Shown piece after piece: positions 20,642 to 32,819 of a DNA stretch of 64,000 nt (position 1 is the first letter of the stretch; each line of letters opens with the position of its first letter). The translations under genes and the position numbers were made by a program. Location of the stretch: NCBI RefSeq assembly GCF_000227115.2, contig NC_016488.1:248001-312000 (forward strand), given 5' to 3'. This DNA comes from Naumovozyma dairenensis CBS 421 (lineage: Eukaryota; Ascomycota; Saccharomycetes; Saccharomycetales; Saccharomycetaceae). Under the pieces are notes generated by a model. It searched no databases, was not told the origin of the DNA, and worked only from the letters and a program-made list of their open reading frames with translations.

Positions 20642-20860
20642 ATGGTGAAAAGAGACAATAATAAAAAACCAATTTCGACTTTTAACAATAAGATGCCCAA
20701 ACCAGTTTGGATGGTATTCTTATGGTCGAAGAATGATAACGGTATCCTTGCAGCTGAAATGGGTCTAGGTAAAACAGTTCAAACGGTAGCTTTCGTTAGT
20801 TGGTTAGTAAGCCATTACCGCTTTTGTTCAGGAACTTCGAGAACACATTGCAGCCAGTGA
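20642..20860 (+). pseudogene. CHD1-like helicase/ATPase fragment
   Basis: Positions 20708-20806 encode [19 protein letters not shown] followed by [14 protein letters not shown], which corresponds to the Walker A region of the Chd1 chromatin remodeller (S. cerevisiae: WMAFLWSKGDNGILADEMG then [14 protein letters not shown]). The conserved Asp before EMGLGKT is Ala here. The surrounding 72-codon frame does not continue the helicase domain: homology stops after SWL and a stop follows. This is a decayed copy or captured fragment, not a functional gene. The parent copy is presumably elsewhere in the genome. Confidence 0.6.
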
Positions 20861-21468
20861 AAAGGATGCTGAAGTCAATACTCAACAAGAAGTGAGTAAA
20901 GCTGCATTTGAATTCACTGTTTTTGTCGATAAATTTGAAAAGTTTTAAACTTGAGCAAGACTAACTCGATGAAACAGTCAACTCAAATATGTTGAATACT
21001 ACAGATCCTGGTATCGATGCTACTTCTCAATTGTTGAAAGTACAATCGGTTTTGCTTTCCAAACAAGTTGTGTTTAAAGATTGGGGACTTTTCCTCAACA
21101 ATTGTTGCTTTGGAATTGCGGTCCGCTTTTCAAAGATGAACGTGCTCGTCCAATGGACTGGACTGGACTAATTATGTTACCATCCTTATGTTGACATGTC
21201 GAGTTTTACAAAATCAACTCCACCAAGTTTGAAAATTTCAAGAGCTCGAATTATGATCAAGGTACGTCATTATATTCCTACCTATTATCAATTATCCTCG
21301 ACTCAATGGTCATCAAAGGTATATCCACCTTTCCTGTTGTTTCATGCGCTTTTCAGCGAGACCTTGAAAACATTGAATATGGTTCAATTGAAATCATATA
21401 TTCGCACGAGTACTGACATGTTAATTCAATATTTGAATAAAAAAATGTGAATAGAGAATTCTCACCAA

Positions 21469-21751
21469 CACCTCTTGGCAATTCTACCGTTCCTATTTTC
21501 TTTTTTATCTTTTCAAGTACAGAAAAATAGCGAATCACATAATCGCGACTTTTGTTCTCATTGTTCTTGCTCGTTTTGCCAAAGTAATAAGAAACATCCT
21601 GCTGGTAAAAACTGCTTACTTTGTCAAATGTGATTGCTCAACATGTTCTGACCAGCAACGTAGGTACCGATTACGTTACAACGAAAAGATAAGACCTTTC
21701 CGTGTGAATCAATTGGGGATTGAATTTGATTCAGACAGTTCTGAACAATGA
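21469..21751 (+). pseudogene. Frameshifted cysteine-rich relic
   Basis: One frame (21469-21633) reads through RDFCSHCSCSFC and CLLCQ to a stop. A frame shift at about 21626 continues as KCDCSTCSDQQRRYRLRYNE and ends SDSSEQ with a stop at 21749. The two halves together give a dense Cys pattern typical of a zinc-binding domain, split by a single frame change. I do not recognise the family. Adjacent pieces (20989-21450, 22029-22178) are also protein-like but interrupted. Confidence 0.35.
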
Positions 21752-22333
21752 GATGTTTTTCAAGATCCAAACTCTACAGAACGACTATCGACGGAAAAGC
21801 GAGCCATCTCCTAACATTGATAATGGGTACCCAACAAAGATAATCAGGTCAACATTGAAAACCCAAATAATTTGACACGGACAGATACTCTTGAAATTCA
21901 ACTCTTTTTAGTTGACGAACAATATCGCTCGAAAATTGGTTAAAGTTTTAACAAGTTCATTTATATCAATGATATCCTTTATTTTATAACGGATAAACAA
22001 TTCATCTCTGTCATTATTGGGCAGAATATATGAAATATGCTAAACTGTTGCATTCAAAGTTTTACGCTGCTATTAGAGTATTTACTCAACTGCTTTCGAT
22101 CTTCAAGATTTGTTGGCGCAGGTTATTAAAATATCATGAAGCATTGAATGGAGCAAACATAATTCATATAGACTTGTAGTTAAGTTTGTAATAAATTTAG
22201 TACAATAAATTAAAGTTGTCCTTGCTTACTTCTTTTCTATATCATTCTATAAAATATATCTAAATGTATTACAATATATGAAGTGTACATTAAAGTAGTC
22301 TATTATTCTTATTTTTCTTGTTTACAGATTTCA

Positions 22334-22612
22334 CTAAGTTTCTATTTTCTTCGGGTAGTCACATAATAGTAAAGGTCCATGTTGGATACTACGAGTTAGT
22401 GTATACAGATAATAAGTCTTAATTATTTCTTCTTTCAAAAAGTTTTGCGTCAAAAGATAATAAAAACAGAGAGAACAACCATTGAAGCTGCCGATATTTG
22501 TATCGTTTTGGCTTTGCAATGCGACGCTATAACCTAATATGTCGTTGAACACCATTAGTAGAATGAAAAGCTTTCCAAAGCAAAGGAACGTCGTTGCAAT
22601 GAAAGCTAACAT
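22334..22612 (-). CDS. Small hypothetical ORF with hydrophobic N terminus (92 aa)
   Basis: ATG-initiated frame beginning MLAFIATTFLCFGKLFILLM, which could be a signal peptide or membrane anchor, followed by a mixed region. No recognised family. It lies in the decayed region, so it may be chance or a relic. Confidence 0.2.
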   Translation of the reverse strand: MLAFIATTFLCFGKLFILLMVFNDILGYSVALQSQNDTNIGSFNGCSLCFYYLLTQNFLKEEIIKTYYLYTLTRSIQHGPLLLCDYPKKIET

Positions 22613-22865
22613 ATGTATACTAGAATATTATTGATTATTACCACTTATTTGTATAAATGAAAACAGAAGAGAATATATAACTTTTAGTATAATAAAGCTT
22701 ACCTTTACTTTTAACAATCAGTTATCATTGCCTTATTCAAAAGCCAATATAATATATCTATACATTAATGACAAGGCTCATAGAGCCTTTGAAATATATA
22801 CCTAAAAGTCAGACAAATGACAATATGTAAGATTGGGCAAACAATACATTTTTTCAGATTTCTTA

Positions 22866-22938
22866 TTCCTCGTGGCCCAATGGTCACGGCGTCTGGCTAC
22901 GAACCAGAAGATTCCAGGTTCGAGTCCTGGCGGGGAAG
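22866..22938 (+). tRNA. tR(ACG): tRNA-Arg (anticodon ACG)
   Basis: A 73-nt cloverleaf can be drawn. The acceptor stem TTCCTCG pairs with CGGGGAA (one G-T pair), with discriminator G. The anticodon stem CTGGC/ACCAG... encloses the loop with ACG, and the T arm is CCAGGTTCGAGTCCTGG (B box GGTTCGAGTCC). There is no intron. The sequence is nearly identical to S. cerevisiae tR(ACG). A T-run follows. ACG is read via inosine and decodes CGU/CGC/CGA. Confidence 0.97.
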
Positions 22939-22943
22939 AATAC

Positions 22944-22956
22944 TTTTTTATTTTTT
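22944..22956 (+). terminator. RNA polymerase III terminator
   Basis: Two T6 runs separated by one A, starting six bases after the tRNA 3' end. Confidence 0.75.
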
Positions 22957-23144
22957 GGCTCCTTCCATTAACTTTTTAACAATTCGAACATGATTTTAAA
23001 GGGTATGTATTCAATTCTTAAAATCTTTTCTAGTCTAAAAGTGATAAGTATCGAATTAAACCTATTCTTAGTTTTACTTTAGCTACTAAGTATTTGTGGT
23101 CGTCCAAGAAGGAACTGAATACCGATTGTCTGCACCTTAATGCC

Positions 23145-25337
23145 ATGCATTCACATAGAATTGATTCATTTCTGATATCAGATAATCTCAGACTAGAAAT
23201 AGTTCATGAATTGAATCCATATTTCGCAGGAGAACATATTTCTATGGTCTTCAGATTAAGACATTTAGGAAAATTACAAGAGTATAACAATATTAAATCA
23301 AGGGTTACTGAATTGGAAGCAAGTTTGAAGAAATACCACGAGGAACAAGAAAGACAACAGGAATTGTTAGAGAAAAATAAAAATGATCAACGGTGGTCAA
23401 TGAAGTCTTTCATTAGTGCATTCAAGAAAGATAGAAAAGATGCACATGGTTCAATTGAAACTAAAAGTGAAGGGCCTAGGGAACCGCCAAAGATAGCCAT
23501 CGAGGAACCCACTGATGATGAAACCAATGAAGCCCATACCGAAACACCTAGGGAAGGTCTCGACCACTGTCCTAATACGAAAGCCAAGGATGATTGTGAA
23601 CCACCAACTGAAATTGACCCTTCCATAGAAACGAAACAAAATAAGTTAGATCCTGCTTTAACTGAGAGGCTTATAGAACAACTCCATAGGCAGAAGTCAT
23701 TCCATAATCCAATAGATTTGATTTCTGCATATGTACAGATATCTGGTATTTTCCAGTTTGATCCGAATGTAATTAATGAATCTAATTTCGAACCACTCGA
23801 ATCTAAAATTGTAGGCGTAGATGCATTATCGTCGAGGTACAATAGCCATAAAACTAATGACAAGACTAATGATAAACTGTCACCTTACTTCAATTCCAAT
23901 TTTAACACAATAACTAATGGCCTTTTGTCCTTTGATTACAAACATTCCGATTCCTTAAATGGGACAAGCGTTAATGCGGTATTAGATTTAGGAAATATAC
24001 AAAATATACCAGAGAAAATTAAGCAATTCCCTATATTATTAATACCACAAACTTTACTATTTTCCGAGATATTCTTGGAGCCTGGTGAAGTGAAAACTTT
24101 TTACTTTAAATCTTCCAAATTACCAAAGGATCTTTGTCCCACATATACCTCTTCCAGAAATATATCTTTAAACTATTCTATGGAATTTGGAACCACAAGA
24201 ATAAACAATGATGACATGATCCCCTATGTAGTGCAAGTACCGATTCAAATTGCTCCCTTTATTAATGAAAAAGGGTATCAATATACATCAGTGATAAATA
24301 AGAAACCTTATATCTTAAAAGCTGGATCTATTAAAGAGGTACGAAGAGCACAAAATAAACGTAAAATATCCACTGCTTCAACTGTGTCGTTCAGTGGTAG
24401 AAGAAATTCATCTTTGAAGGGATCATCAATATCAGATAATCATGAAAATATTGGGAAAGTTACCCAAAATTTTATTAAATTAGTGGAAATGAATCAAAAT
24501 GGTATGAAGCATATCGAGGAATTAGTAGACTTACAATTGGAAGTTCAATTTCCTTCAGAAAATGATAATTCTGAAAATGAAAACAATATAACGAAAGAAG
24601 AAATGGAATTTTTAGATAAGCATACATATTCTGTGAAAAATAATATTTCTTCATTGAAACTTAGTGCTGCCTCATTCAATATGGATACAGATATTAATAA
24701 TAATGGTGGTGATGATAATAGTAACCCTCAGACAGTGGAGAATAAAGCAACTTCCCTACAACCGCAGCTGTTGAATTTACAAAAAAAATACCTCATTAGT
24801 AAGAATGGTCACTTACTAGCAAGACTAACATTTCCAAAACTTTTCTTCACTACATCTGATGATATCGATTTAATAGTTACATTAGTTAGCAATCCAGAAT
24901 CCAAGAAGAAAGTGACTGCTATAACAGTAGCTTTGGAATCATTCGAGTTAATAAACCCTAAATACAATGTAAAATCTCTAGGAGATTCCCCGGTACCGAA
25001 AAGAGAAAGAATTTGTGAATCACATGCAATATGTTTTGATGGTTGTGATTCTGTTCCATTCAAACTAGTAATTCCAAAAACCCCTATGTCACAATTACCG
25101 ACGCAGTTTAAAACTGATATATTCCAATTTAAGTGGACACTCTCTTTAAAATTTGTCCTAGTAGATGGTAAAGAAAACGTTATTCAACAGAAATTTTATG
25201 AAGATAAAAAGGGAGCATTATTCCATTCTAATGAAACTGTGGAAGGAGAATTTTTTCAATGTCATGTTCCTATCATATTATTACCTTCATCCACCGTATT
25301 TTGGTGGGTGGTAGAACAAGATTCCAACAGTATTTAA
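23145..25337 (+). CDS. RGP1: Ypt6 GEF subunit Rgp1
   Basis: 730 aa (S. cerevisiae Rgp1 has 663). With Ric1 it forms the Golgi guanine-nucleotide exchange factor for the Rab Ypt6, needed for retrograde traffic from endosomes. The N terminus (SDNLRLEIVHELNPYFAGEH, then RLRHLG) and C terminus (CHVPIILLPSS) carry the Rgp1 arrestin-like signatures; the middle is a Lys/Glu/Ser-rich linker (about residues 85-180) and a second low-complexity stretch near 470-550. The open frame starts at a TTG (23094); the first in-frame ATG is at 23145 and directly precedes the conserved block, so I use it. It converges with MTC5 with only 134 bp between stops. Confidence 0.92.
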   Translation: MHSHRIDSFLISDNLRLEIVHELNPYFAGEHISMVFRLRHLGKLQEYNNIKSRVTELEASLKKYHEEQERQQELLEKNKNDQRWSMKSFISAFKKDRKDAHGSIETKSEGPREPPKIAIEEPTDDETNEAHTETPREGLDHCPNTKAKDDCEPPTEIDPSIETKQNKLDPALTERLIEQLHRQKSFHNPIDLISAYVQISGIFQFDPNVINESNFEPLESKIVGVDALSSRYNSHKTNDKTNDKLSPYFNSNFNTITNGLLSFDYKHSDSLNGTSVNAVLDLGNIQNIPEKIKQFPILLIPQTLLFSEIFLEPGEVKTFYFKSSKLPKDLCPTYTSSRNISLNYSMEFGTTRINNDDMIPYVVQVPIQIAPFINEKGYQYTSVINKKPYILKAGSIKEVRRAQNKRKISTASTVSFSGRRNSSLKGSSISDNHENIGKVTQNFIKLVEMNQNGMKHIEELVDLQLEVQFPSENDNSENENNITKEEMEFLDKHTYSVKNNISSLKLSAASFNMDTDINNNGGDDNSNPQTVENKATSLQPQLLNLQKKYLISKNGHLLARLTFPKLFFTTSDDIDLIVTLVSNPESKKKVTAITVALESFELINPKYNVKSLGDSPVPKRERICESHAICFDGCDSVPFKLVIPKTPMSQLPTQFKTDIFQFKWTLSLKFVLVDGKENVIQQKFYEDKKGALFHSNETVEGEFFQCHVPIILLPSSTVFWWVVEQDSNSI

Positions 25338-25471
25338 ATAGCTTGATATCATCTTTCATACATAATAGACTACGACAGTCACATACACAATATCTTTTAA
25401 ATTCGTTTTTACTATTTTGAATTTTGTATAAGAATATAGTCTATCGCATCAATATTTTTGTACTTGTCTAT

Positions 25472-28400
25472 CTAACGAACATCAAATAATTCAATACAAT
25501 TACAACCACAGCCAGAAGGGCATTCATCGCCAAGAGCCCACCATTCCTTAGCGCAGGTCTTATGTAAAACATGTTGACAATTACCACAAACCAAAACATT
25601 TCTAGTAATCTTCAAATTACAATAAGTACAATTATGTGAAAGCACCTTTCCTGATGTACCATGTTCAATCCATCGTGCCTTTATTCCTCCAGATATATAT
25701 CCTTCAGATAATATATTTGCATTATTACCTGTCATTGAAGCCAAATTCGAACCCAATTTTAAAATTTTGGCCCTCTCCAAGAGCAACCCCCATCTATATA
25801 ATAATTGAGAATACTGATAAATATACGTTTCAAACTTCGGAACATCCTCAGGATCGAAAAACAATCGACTAGGTTCATTAATCGTGTCGAGTATTTCATC
25901 GCTCACTAATTCAACCTGTATCTCTGGTAGTTTATGAGTTTGATTAAGATGACCTTTACCATATACCTTATTGATGGAGCCGGGGGATCTTACTTGAAAT
26001 GATGCTCTCTCACTTCCTTGTTCGGAGCTACTGAAATAATCTTCAGAAGCTATAGATCTTCCATCAGTAAAATAGTCAGTATGGGAACGTATTCGTAAAA
26101 GGTCTAAAGAAAATGGTGTTCCAGTTTGACTTGCAGAGCTTCTTGAACGGTTAACGTGCCAATTTGGTTGAGAGTGATTACCATCTACAAATGTTAAAAC
26201 ATTCTCGATGTTTGAATTCACTTGTAATTCATCCGTGGTATTGTCAATTTTTTCCATAAAAGATATCGTTAAGGATGCTAAAACGCAACAGAGCATAGCT
26301 AACATTTGGACATTATTCTCTTGTTCAAAATAGGACATTGCTTGTTTAACAAACCATTTTAGGCTCATTGGATGATTGTCCCACAACATATTATAAATTT
26401 TATCATCATTTTGGTTCATCAATAAATCTGAAAATATCTGCCAACAATGACTCAATTCATCATAACCTTGCTCTTCAGCAACAAGGGCATTATACTTTGC
26501 CATGTCTTGTGCTTTAAAATGTAAGAATTGATAACCCAAAGCTAATTCAAGTTTATCAGGTATTAAGTAACTAAAATCAACTGAAAAGATTATATTTTTA
26601 TTTTTCTTTAATGAACCATCTGTTCTTATGGATGCTGATGGGGCAGATCCAAAGGTTCTGACAAAATTCCCATGTAATGCAGGTATTCTGTTACGATCTA
26701 CGATATCATTACCCATTATGTCATCCCAATCATCAGCAAAACTGTCGAAACTGCCCATAGATATCGCTAGAGAACCATCATTTGAAGCTTTATCATTTTC
26801 ATAATCATCATCTTCACCTCTATCATCGGTCAACGTTTCTACATACCGCTTCGGCCTAGTACTCGTAGAGGTACCGCTATCATATTCATCCGAATCGATT
26901 ACTTTATGTGTTTCATTTCGGCCATACACTTTTGAAATACTTTTTTTTGACAGTTTTAAAATATTATGCTCTTTATGAGCACTCTTCTTAGTTACTGGGA
27001 AAAAACATAATAATTTACCAGCTGAAGTCCAAATTGCACCACATTCATTTGGAATTGGTGTAGTATCTAAAGCAAGGTTCCTACCAAAAGTGTTTTTACC
27101 TCTATCGAAGGTATCATCATATACTTCAGGCTGATATTCAGAGGAGGTGTCTGTAAGTAATTCAGAGTTATCGTCAGAACTCCCTATAGAGGAGATATCA
27201 TCAAAATCGATATGATCTGCTATATCAAAATTGAGCAACTGCTCTTCATCTAGTCCTATTTCGTCTAAGCTGATACTCTCACCGAGTAAATATCTTATAG
27301 AAGGTTCTAAGCAATGTAGGCCAGCGTCCGTATATTTGGTTCCTATTTCCTTTAAGTAGAGCAAAATGTCATGTCTCTGCTCTTTAGATAAGTCTTTATT
27401 CTCTTCAATGCTGAATAATGGGGAATATCCTTTATTAGGGTAGTTTGGTGGAAATTTTACGCTGATACGTAAGAAAACATAGCTATCGGGATTACTTTTT
27501 GACCAGGGTCCACTAAGTGTAAATGCCAATTCACCTGTAGAAACTGAAATCTTCTCAAATAATACTTTAGGAAATTTATGACCAACTGAACTGACCTCTT
27601 CACCTAAATTTTGAAGTTTTCTTTCTTTGAAAAAATCTTCGGGTGAATCGGATTCATTTATTCGTACACCAGATAGCCATGTAATATGATTTATATTATT
27701 GATATCCTTCAAACCAGACTTTGTGACAAAATTTTCCTTAATTTTTTTGTATGTATTACTCTGATTAGTTCTTGGTTTGGATGGCTCATGATTGTACGTC
27801 ATGTAGTCGTAGTCTATCGTTTTTCCTTCTACCTCTTTTTCTCTATTGAAACCCACAGCCTGGTAGATACTTTCAGATATCGGCCATAAGCGCAAATCAC
27901 AATCCTCAGACCAAGTAACCAATTGGAATTCTCTATCATCTTCAGAGTACCTGGACCTCCAAAGGAAATCAATTATTCTATCTGTGTGTCCCTTGAATGC
28001 ATATATAGGTTGTAGTTTTGCAGTCTTTGTGTCGGGTTCTTCACTTTTAAGGTTCATCATGTATACAGAGTTATTCCCCCCGACTTGTGGCATAATACAG
28101 TAACCATTACCGAATGGTAAATAACGACCTCTCCAAATTGGAAAATCTGTAGTAACAGTTCTTGTTAAATCTTCATTATTTACCGAATAATCCCAAAATT
28201 TCACAGTACCATCATTTGAACTTGACATTATTTCTGTAGATTTAAATCGGCTAAAATCTATACTGTTGACGCTACTTTCATGTCCAACTAATTGGCATAA
28301 TGGAGTGGAACCATTCCTTAGATCCCATATGAAAACATCATTACCATGGGAAGATGCTAATATATTACTATCTTTAAAATTCCATTTCACTTGTGAAGCA

Positions 28401-28876
28401 CTTGATCTCCAAGCACTTGTAGAGTAGAATGGTTTATGAGGACTTCTCATATCCCACGCGTGAACATATGTATCGATGGAACATGTTGCTAATATATCTG
28501 GATTCTCAGGATTGAAATTAATATCAGTAATTGCTCTCGAATGACCATGAAGGACATGTTCGATGGCATCAGATGATGATTTAGCTAAATTCCATATCAA
28601 TGCCTTTTGATTCGATGTGGATACAACCCAGTACGGTTTAGCTGGATGTGGGGACCATTGTACATCTGCAACTTGCCATGGTGTTATATGTTGTAACCAT
28701 CTAGGTGGAGAGAATGGATCATCCAGATCAATAATATAGAGACCCCTTCTACTAGCTAGAACAACGTCTCTACCGGATGGGTTTATAGATATTGCATTGA
28801 ACCCACCGTCAACTTTTAATGATAAAGATTTCCCGAAGGTTGATGAATCAAAAGTTCCTTTACCTACATAACTCAT
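25472..28876 (-). CDS. MTC5: SEA complex subunit Mtc5/Sea3 (WDR59 homologue)
   Basis: 1134 aa (S. cerevisiae YDR128W 1148 aa). N-terminal WD40 propeller (about 45-340; for example HVHAWDMRSPHKPF, DGTVKFWDYSV), an RWD domain (about 412-530), a long acidic/Ser-rich linker, helical region, and a C-terminal RING-like zinc domain (CTYCNLK...CGNCQHVLHKTC...CPSGCGCNC). Mtc5/Sea3 belongs to the SEACAT part of the vacuole-associated SEA complex (GATOR2 in animals), which relieves inhibition of TORC1. As in S. cerevisiae it lies directly downstream of ARO1 on the same strand. Confidence 0.96.
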   Translation of the reverse strand: MSYVGKGTFDSSTFGKSLSLKVDGGFNAISINPSGRDVVLASRRGLYIIDLDDPFSPPRWLQHITPWQVADVQWSPHPAKPYWVVSTSNQKALIWNLAKSSSDAIEHVLHGHSRAITDINFNPENPDILATCSIDTYVHAWDMRSPHKPFYSTSAWRSSASQVKWNFKDSNILASSHGNDVFIWDLRNGSTPLCQLVGHESSVNSIDFSRFKSTEIMSSSNDGTVKFWDYSVNNEDLTRTVTTDFPIWRGRYLPFGNGYCIMPQVGGNNSVYMMNLKSEEPDTKTAKLQPIYAFKGHTDRIIDFLWRSRYSEDDREFQLVTWSEDCDLRLWPISESIYQAVGFNREKEVEGKTIDYDYMTYNHEPSKPRTNQSNTYKKIKENFVTKSGLKDINNINHITWLSGVRINESDSPEDFFKERKLQNLGEEVSSVGHKFPKVLFEKISVSTGELAFTLSGPWSKSNPDSYVFLRISVKFPPNYPNKGYSPLFSIEENKDLSKEQRHDILLYLKEIGTKYTDAGLHCLEPSIRYLLGESISLDEIGLDEEQLLNFDIADHIDFDDISSIGSSDDNSELLTDTSSEYQPEVYDDTFDRGKNTFGRNLALDTTPIPNECGAIWTSAGKLLCFFPVTKKSAHKEHNILKLSKKSISKVYGRNETHKVIDSDEYDSGTSTSTRPKRYVETLTDDRGEDDDYENDKASNDGSLAISMGSFDSFADDWDDIMGNDIVDRNRIPALHGNFVRTFGSAPSASIRTDGSLKKNKNIIFSVDFSYLIPDKLELALGYQFLHFKAQDMAKYNALVAEEQGYDELSHCWQIFSDLLMNQNDDKIYNMLWDNHPMSLKWFVKQAMSYFEQENNVQMLAMLCCVLASLTISFMEKIDNTTDELQVNSNIENVLTFVDGNHSQPNWHVNRSRSSASQTGTPFSLDLLRIRSHTDYFTDGRSIASEDYFSSSEQGSERASFQVRSPGSINKVYGKGHLNQTHKLPEIQVELVSDEILDTINEPSRLFFDPEDVPKFETYIYQYSQLLYRWGLLLERAKILKLGSNLASMTGNNANILSEGYISGGIKARWIEHGTSGKVLSHNCTYCNLKITRNVLVCGNCQHVLHKTCAKEWWALGDECPSGCGCNCIELFDVR

Positions 28877-29227
28877 TTCTCAGTTTTATCCAATCTAGTT
28901 GATTGTAAAACTATTCATATGTAGGTTGAAGGTCGAATCGCGTGTAATCCATATTAGGTTATTATATAAATATGGCCGATCTACGATGATAGTTTCTAGG
29001 CGCTACTTTTTCTGATAAAAGAATTACATAACTATAACAAACAAATATGTACCAACTTCCAAGTACATGGCTTTTTGCACGACAAACGAGTAAAAATTAT
29101 GTTTACGTTCCTTCATCAAGTAACTTTATTATGCTACATCATTATTTCATCACCACAAGAAAAGATACAAAATCATTATATATATATACATAGATAGTCT
29201 ACAATATTATTATCATTCCGATCACGT
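28877..29227. other. ARO1-MTC5 intergenic, 351 bp
   Basis: Contains the ARO1 3' flank and MTC5 promoter. Read on the - strand I find no trace of shikimate kinase, dehydroquinase or shikimate dehydrogenase coding sequence after the ARO1 stop; the reading frames are closed by many stops. A short TATATATATA lies at 29178-29188. Confidence 0.6.
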
Positions 29228-31867
<2,640 letters not shown>

Positions 31868-32031
31868 TCAATTAAATGCCTTGTGGGTGTTTGATGTTTA
31901 GCGATTGGACTCGAGAATAGGAAGCGTCGTTGTATTCTTATTTAAATCAAGTTCAATATGTATCTTATTTTTGTTATTGACAGATCCCTTTGCTCAATAG
32001 AGGATGCCGCGTATGTGATCATGGACGATGA

Positions 32032-32037
32032 TGACTC
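32032..32037 (+). promoter_or_regulatory. Gcn4-type half site (TGACTC)
   Basis: TGACTC(T) 177 bp upstream of ARO1 matches the core of the Gcn4 site TGASTCA at six of seven bases. ARO1 is a general-amino-acid-control gene in S. cerevisiae. Weak by itself. Confidence 0.35.
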
Positions 32038-32395
32038 TATTCACGAATTTTCCAAAAACAAGAAAAGAAAGAAAGAAAGAAAGAAAGCCAATCTTCCTCG
32101 AGGATTTTTTTGACGTGGAGGGGTAACTGGCCAAGTGTTCGTGAGTTAAAGCGTAGTATGTTTAAGTCAGTGTATGAAAACAACAGTTGAATATTAGGAT
32201 TAGGGTTTGTTAGCCCTGGCTTTTATTGACCTGATCAGGGTCTGGATTAAAGTGCTACATTCGGACTCCCTCTAGCATAATTTTATGCCAAGCCGGGTAA
32301 CAGTTATAATTGTTAAATCTTCGCTTATCTCTTTATCGCTTTGTTTTCCTTGTAGAAGGAAGCAGATTGTAAGTTTCGAAGTGAACCCCAAATGC

Positions 32396-32403
32396 TCCGT
32401 GGA
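32396..32403 (+). promoter_or_regulatory. Pdr1/Pdr3 response element, copy 1
   Basis: TCCGTGGA, exact PDRE (TCCGYGGA), 417 bp upstream of the first ICT1/ECM18-like gene. ICT1 is a known Pdr1-responsive gene in S. cerevisiae. Confidence 0.65.
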
Positions 32404-32435
32404 CTTTAAAGAATGAGCCGAGCAGATGTCCAACC

Positions 32436-32443
32436 TCCGTGGA
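32436..32443 (+). promoter_or_regulatory. Pdr1/Pdr3 response element, copy 2
   Basis: Second exact TCCGTGGA, 40 bp from the first. It overlaps the right arm of a perfect hairpin (32425-32447). Confidence 0.65.
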
Positions 32444-32478
32444 CATCCAACCCGGACCTAGAGCGGACCAAATCTGAC

Positions 32479-32486
32479 TCCGCGGG
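32479..32486 (+). promoter_or_regulatory. Near-match Pdr1/Pdr3 element, copy 3
   Basis: TCCGCGGG differs from the strong PDRE TCCGCGGA at the last base. It is spaced 43 bp after copy 2 and lies within another short inverted repeat. Confidence 0.35.
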
Positions 32487-32819
32487 GGAGTCTTCGCAAT
32501 CGCTGCGAAGACACAAAAGAAGAATTGAGCTTCGAGAAATTTTCAAATGAATTGATTACGTACGAACATATGTACGTAGGATGGAAAATTCCTCTTATAA
32601 GCCGGTGTATATGTATGTAGATATTGGTTCAACATTTCTTATGGAGTACGTGGAAAGGTGGCTATGCCCTCTCATCTCTTGCACTTGGCTATCTATATCT
32701 AGTAGATATATAAATATATGCAGGTCTCGAACTTATATATCAAGTTTACTTGTTGATTAGCACCTCACGTTCATAGAAAGTATAGGCACACAACAGCGCA
32801 AGCATATACAAAGCAAACA

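Larger units (their letters stand above)
19474..22865. other. 3.4-kb decayed gene-poor region between YCF1 and tRNA-Arg
   Basis: No intact gene is visible. It begins with the YCF1 promoter (to about 19700), then contains short, frame-shifted protein-like pieces between about 20430 and 22190, among them a CHD1-like ATPase motif and a cysteine-rich segment, ending in an AT-rich stretch. In S. cerevisiae YCF1 and RGP1 are direct neighbours, so this is extra or relic DNA. Confidence 0.6.
32425..32512. repeat. Three consecutive perfect inverted repeats
   Basis: GATGTCCA/TGGACATC (32425-32447, 8-bp stem, 7-nt loop); GACTCC/GGAGTC (32476-32492, 6-bp stem, 5-nt loop); GTCTTCGCA/TGCGAAGAC (32490-32512, 9-bp stem, 5-nt loop, sharing GTC with the previous one). 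They lie in a GC-rich island unlike the AT-rich flanks. Confidence 0.7.

Noticed and set aside
22990..23111. Possible intron in RGP1 (ATG at 22990, GTATGT at 23000, TACTAAG at 23085)
   Set aside because: No nearby AG joins the short exon in frame with RGP1, and the branch site departs from TACTAAC; the ATG at 23145 suffices.
28920..28960. tRNA-like GGTCGAATC near the MTC5 start
   Set aside because: No acceptor or anticodon stem can be drawn around it.
28877..29227. Frameshift hiding the rest of AROM
   Set aside because: Only 351 bp lie before MTC5 and no frame there resembles shikimate kinase; about 2.1 kb would be needed.
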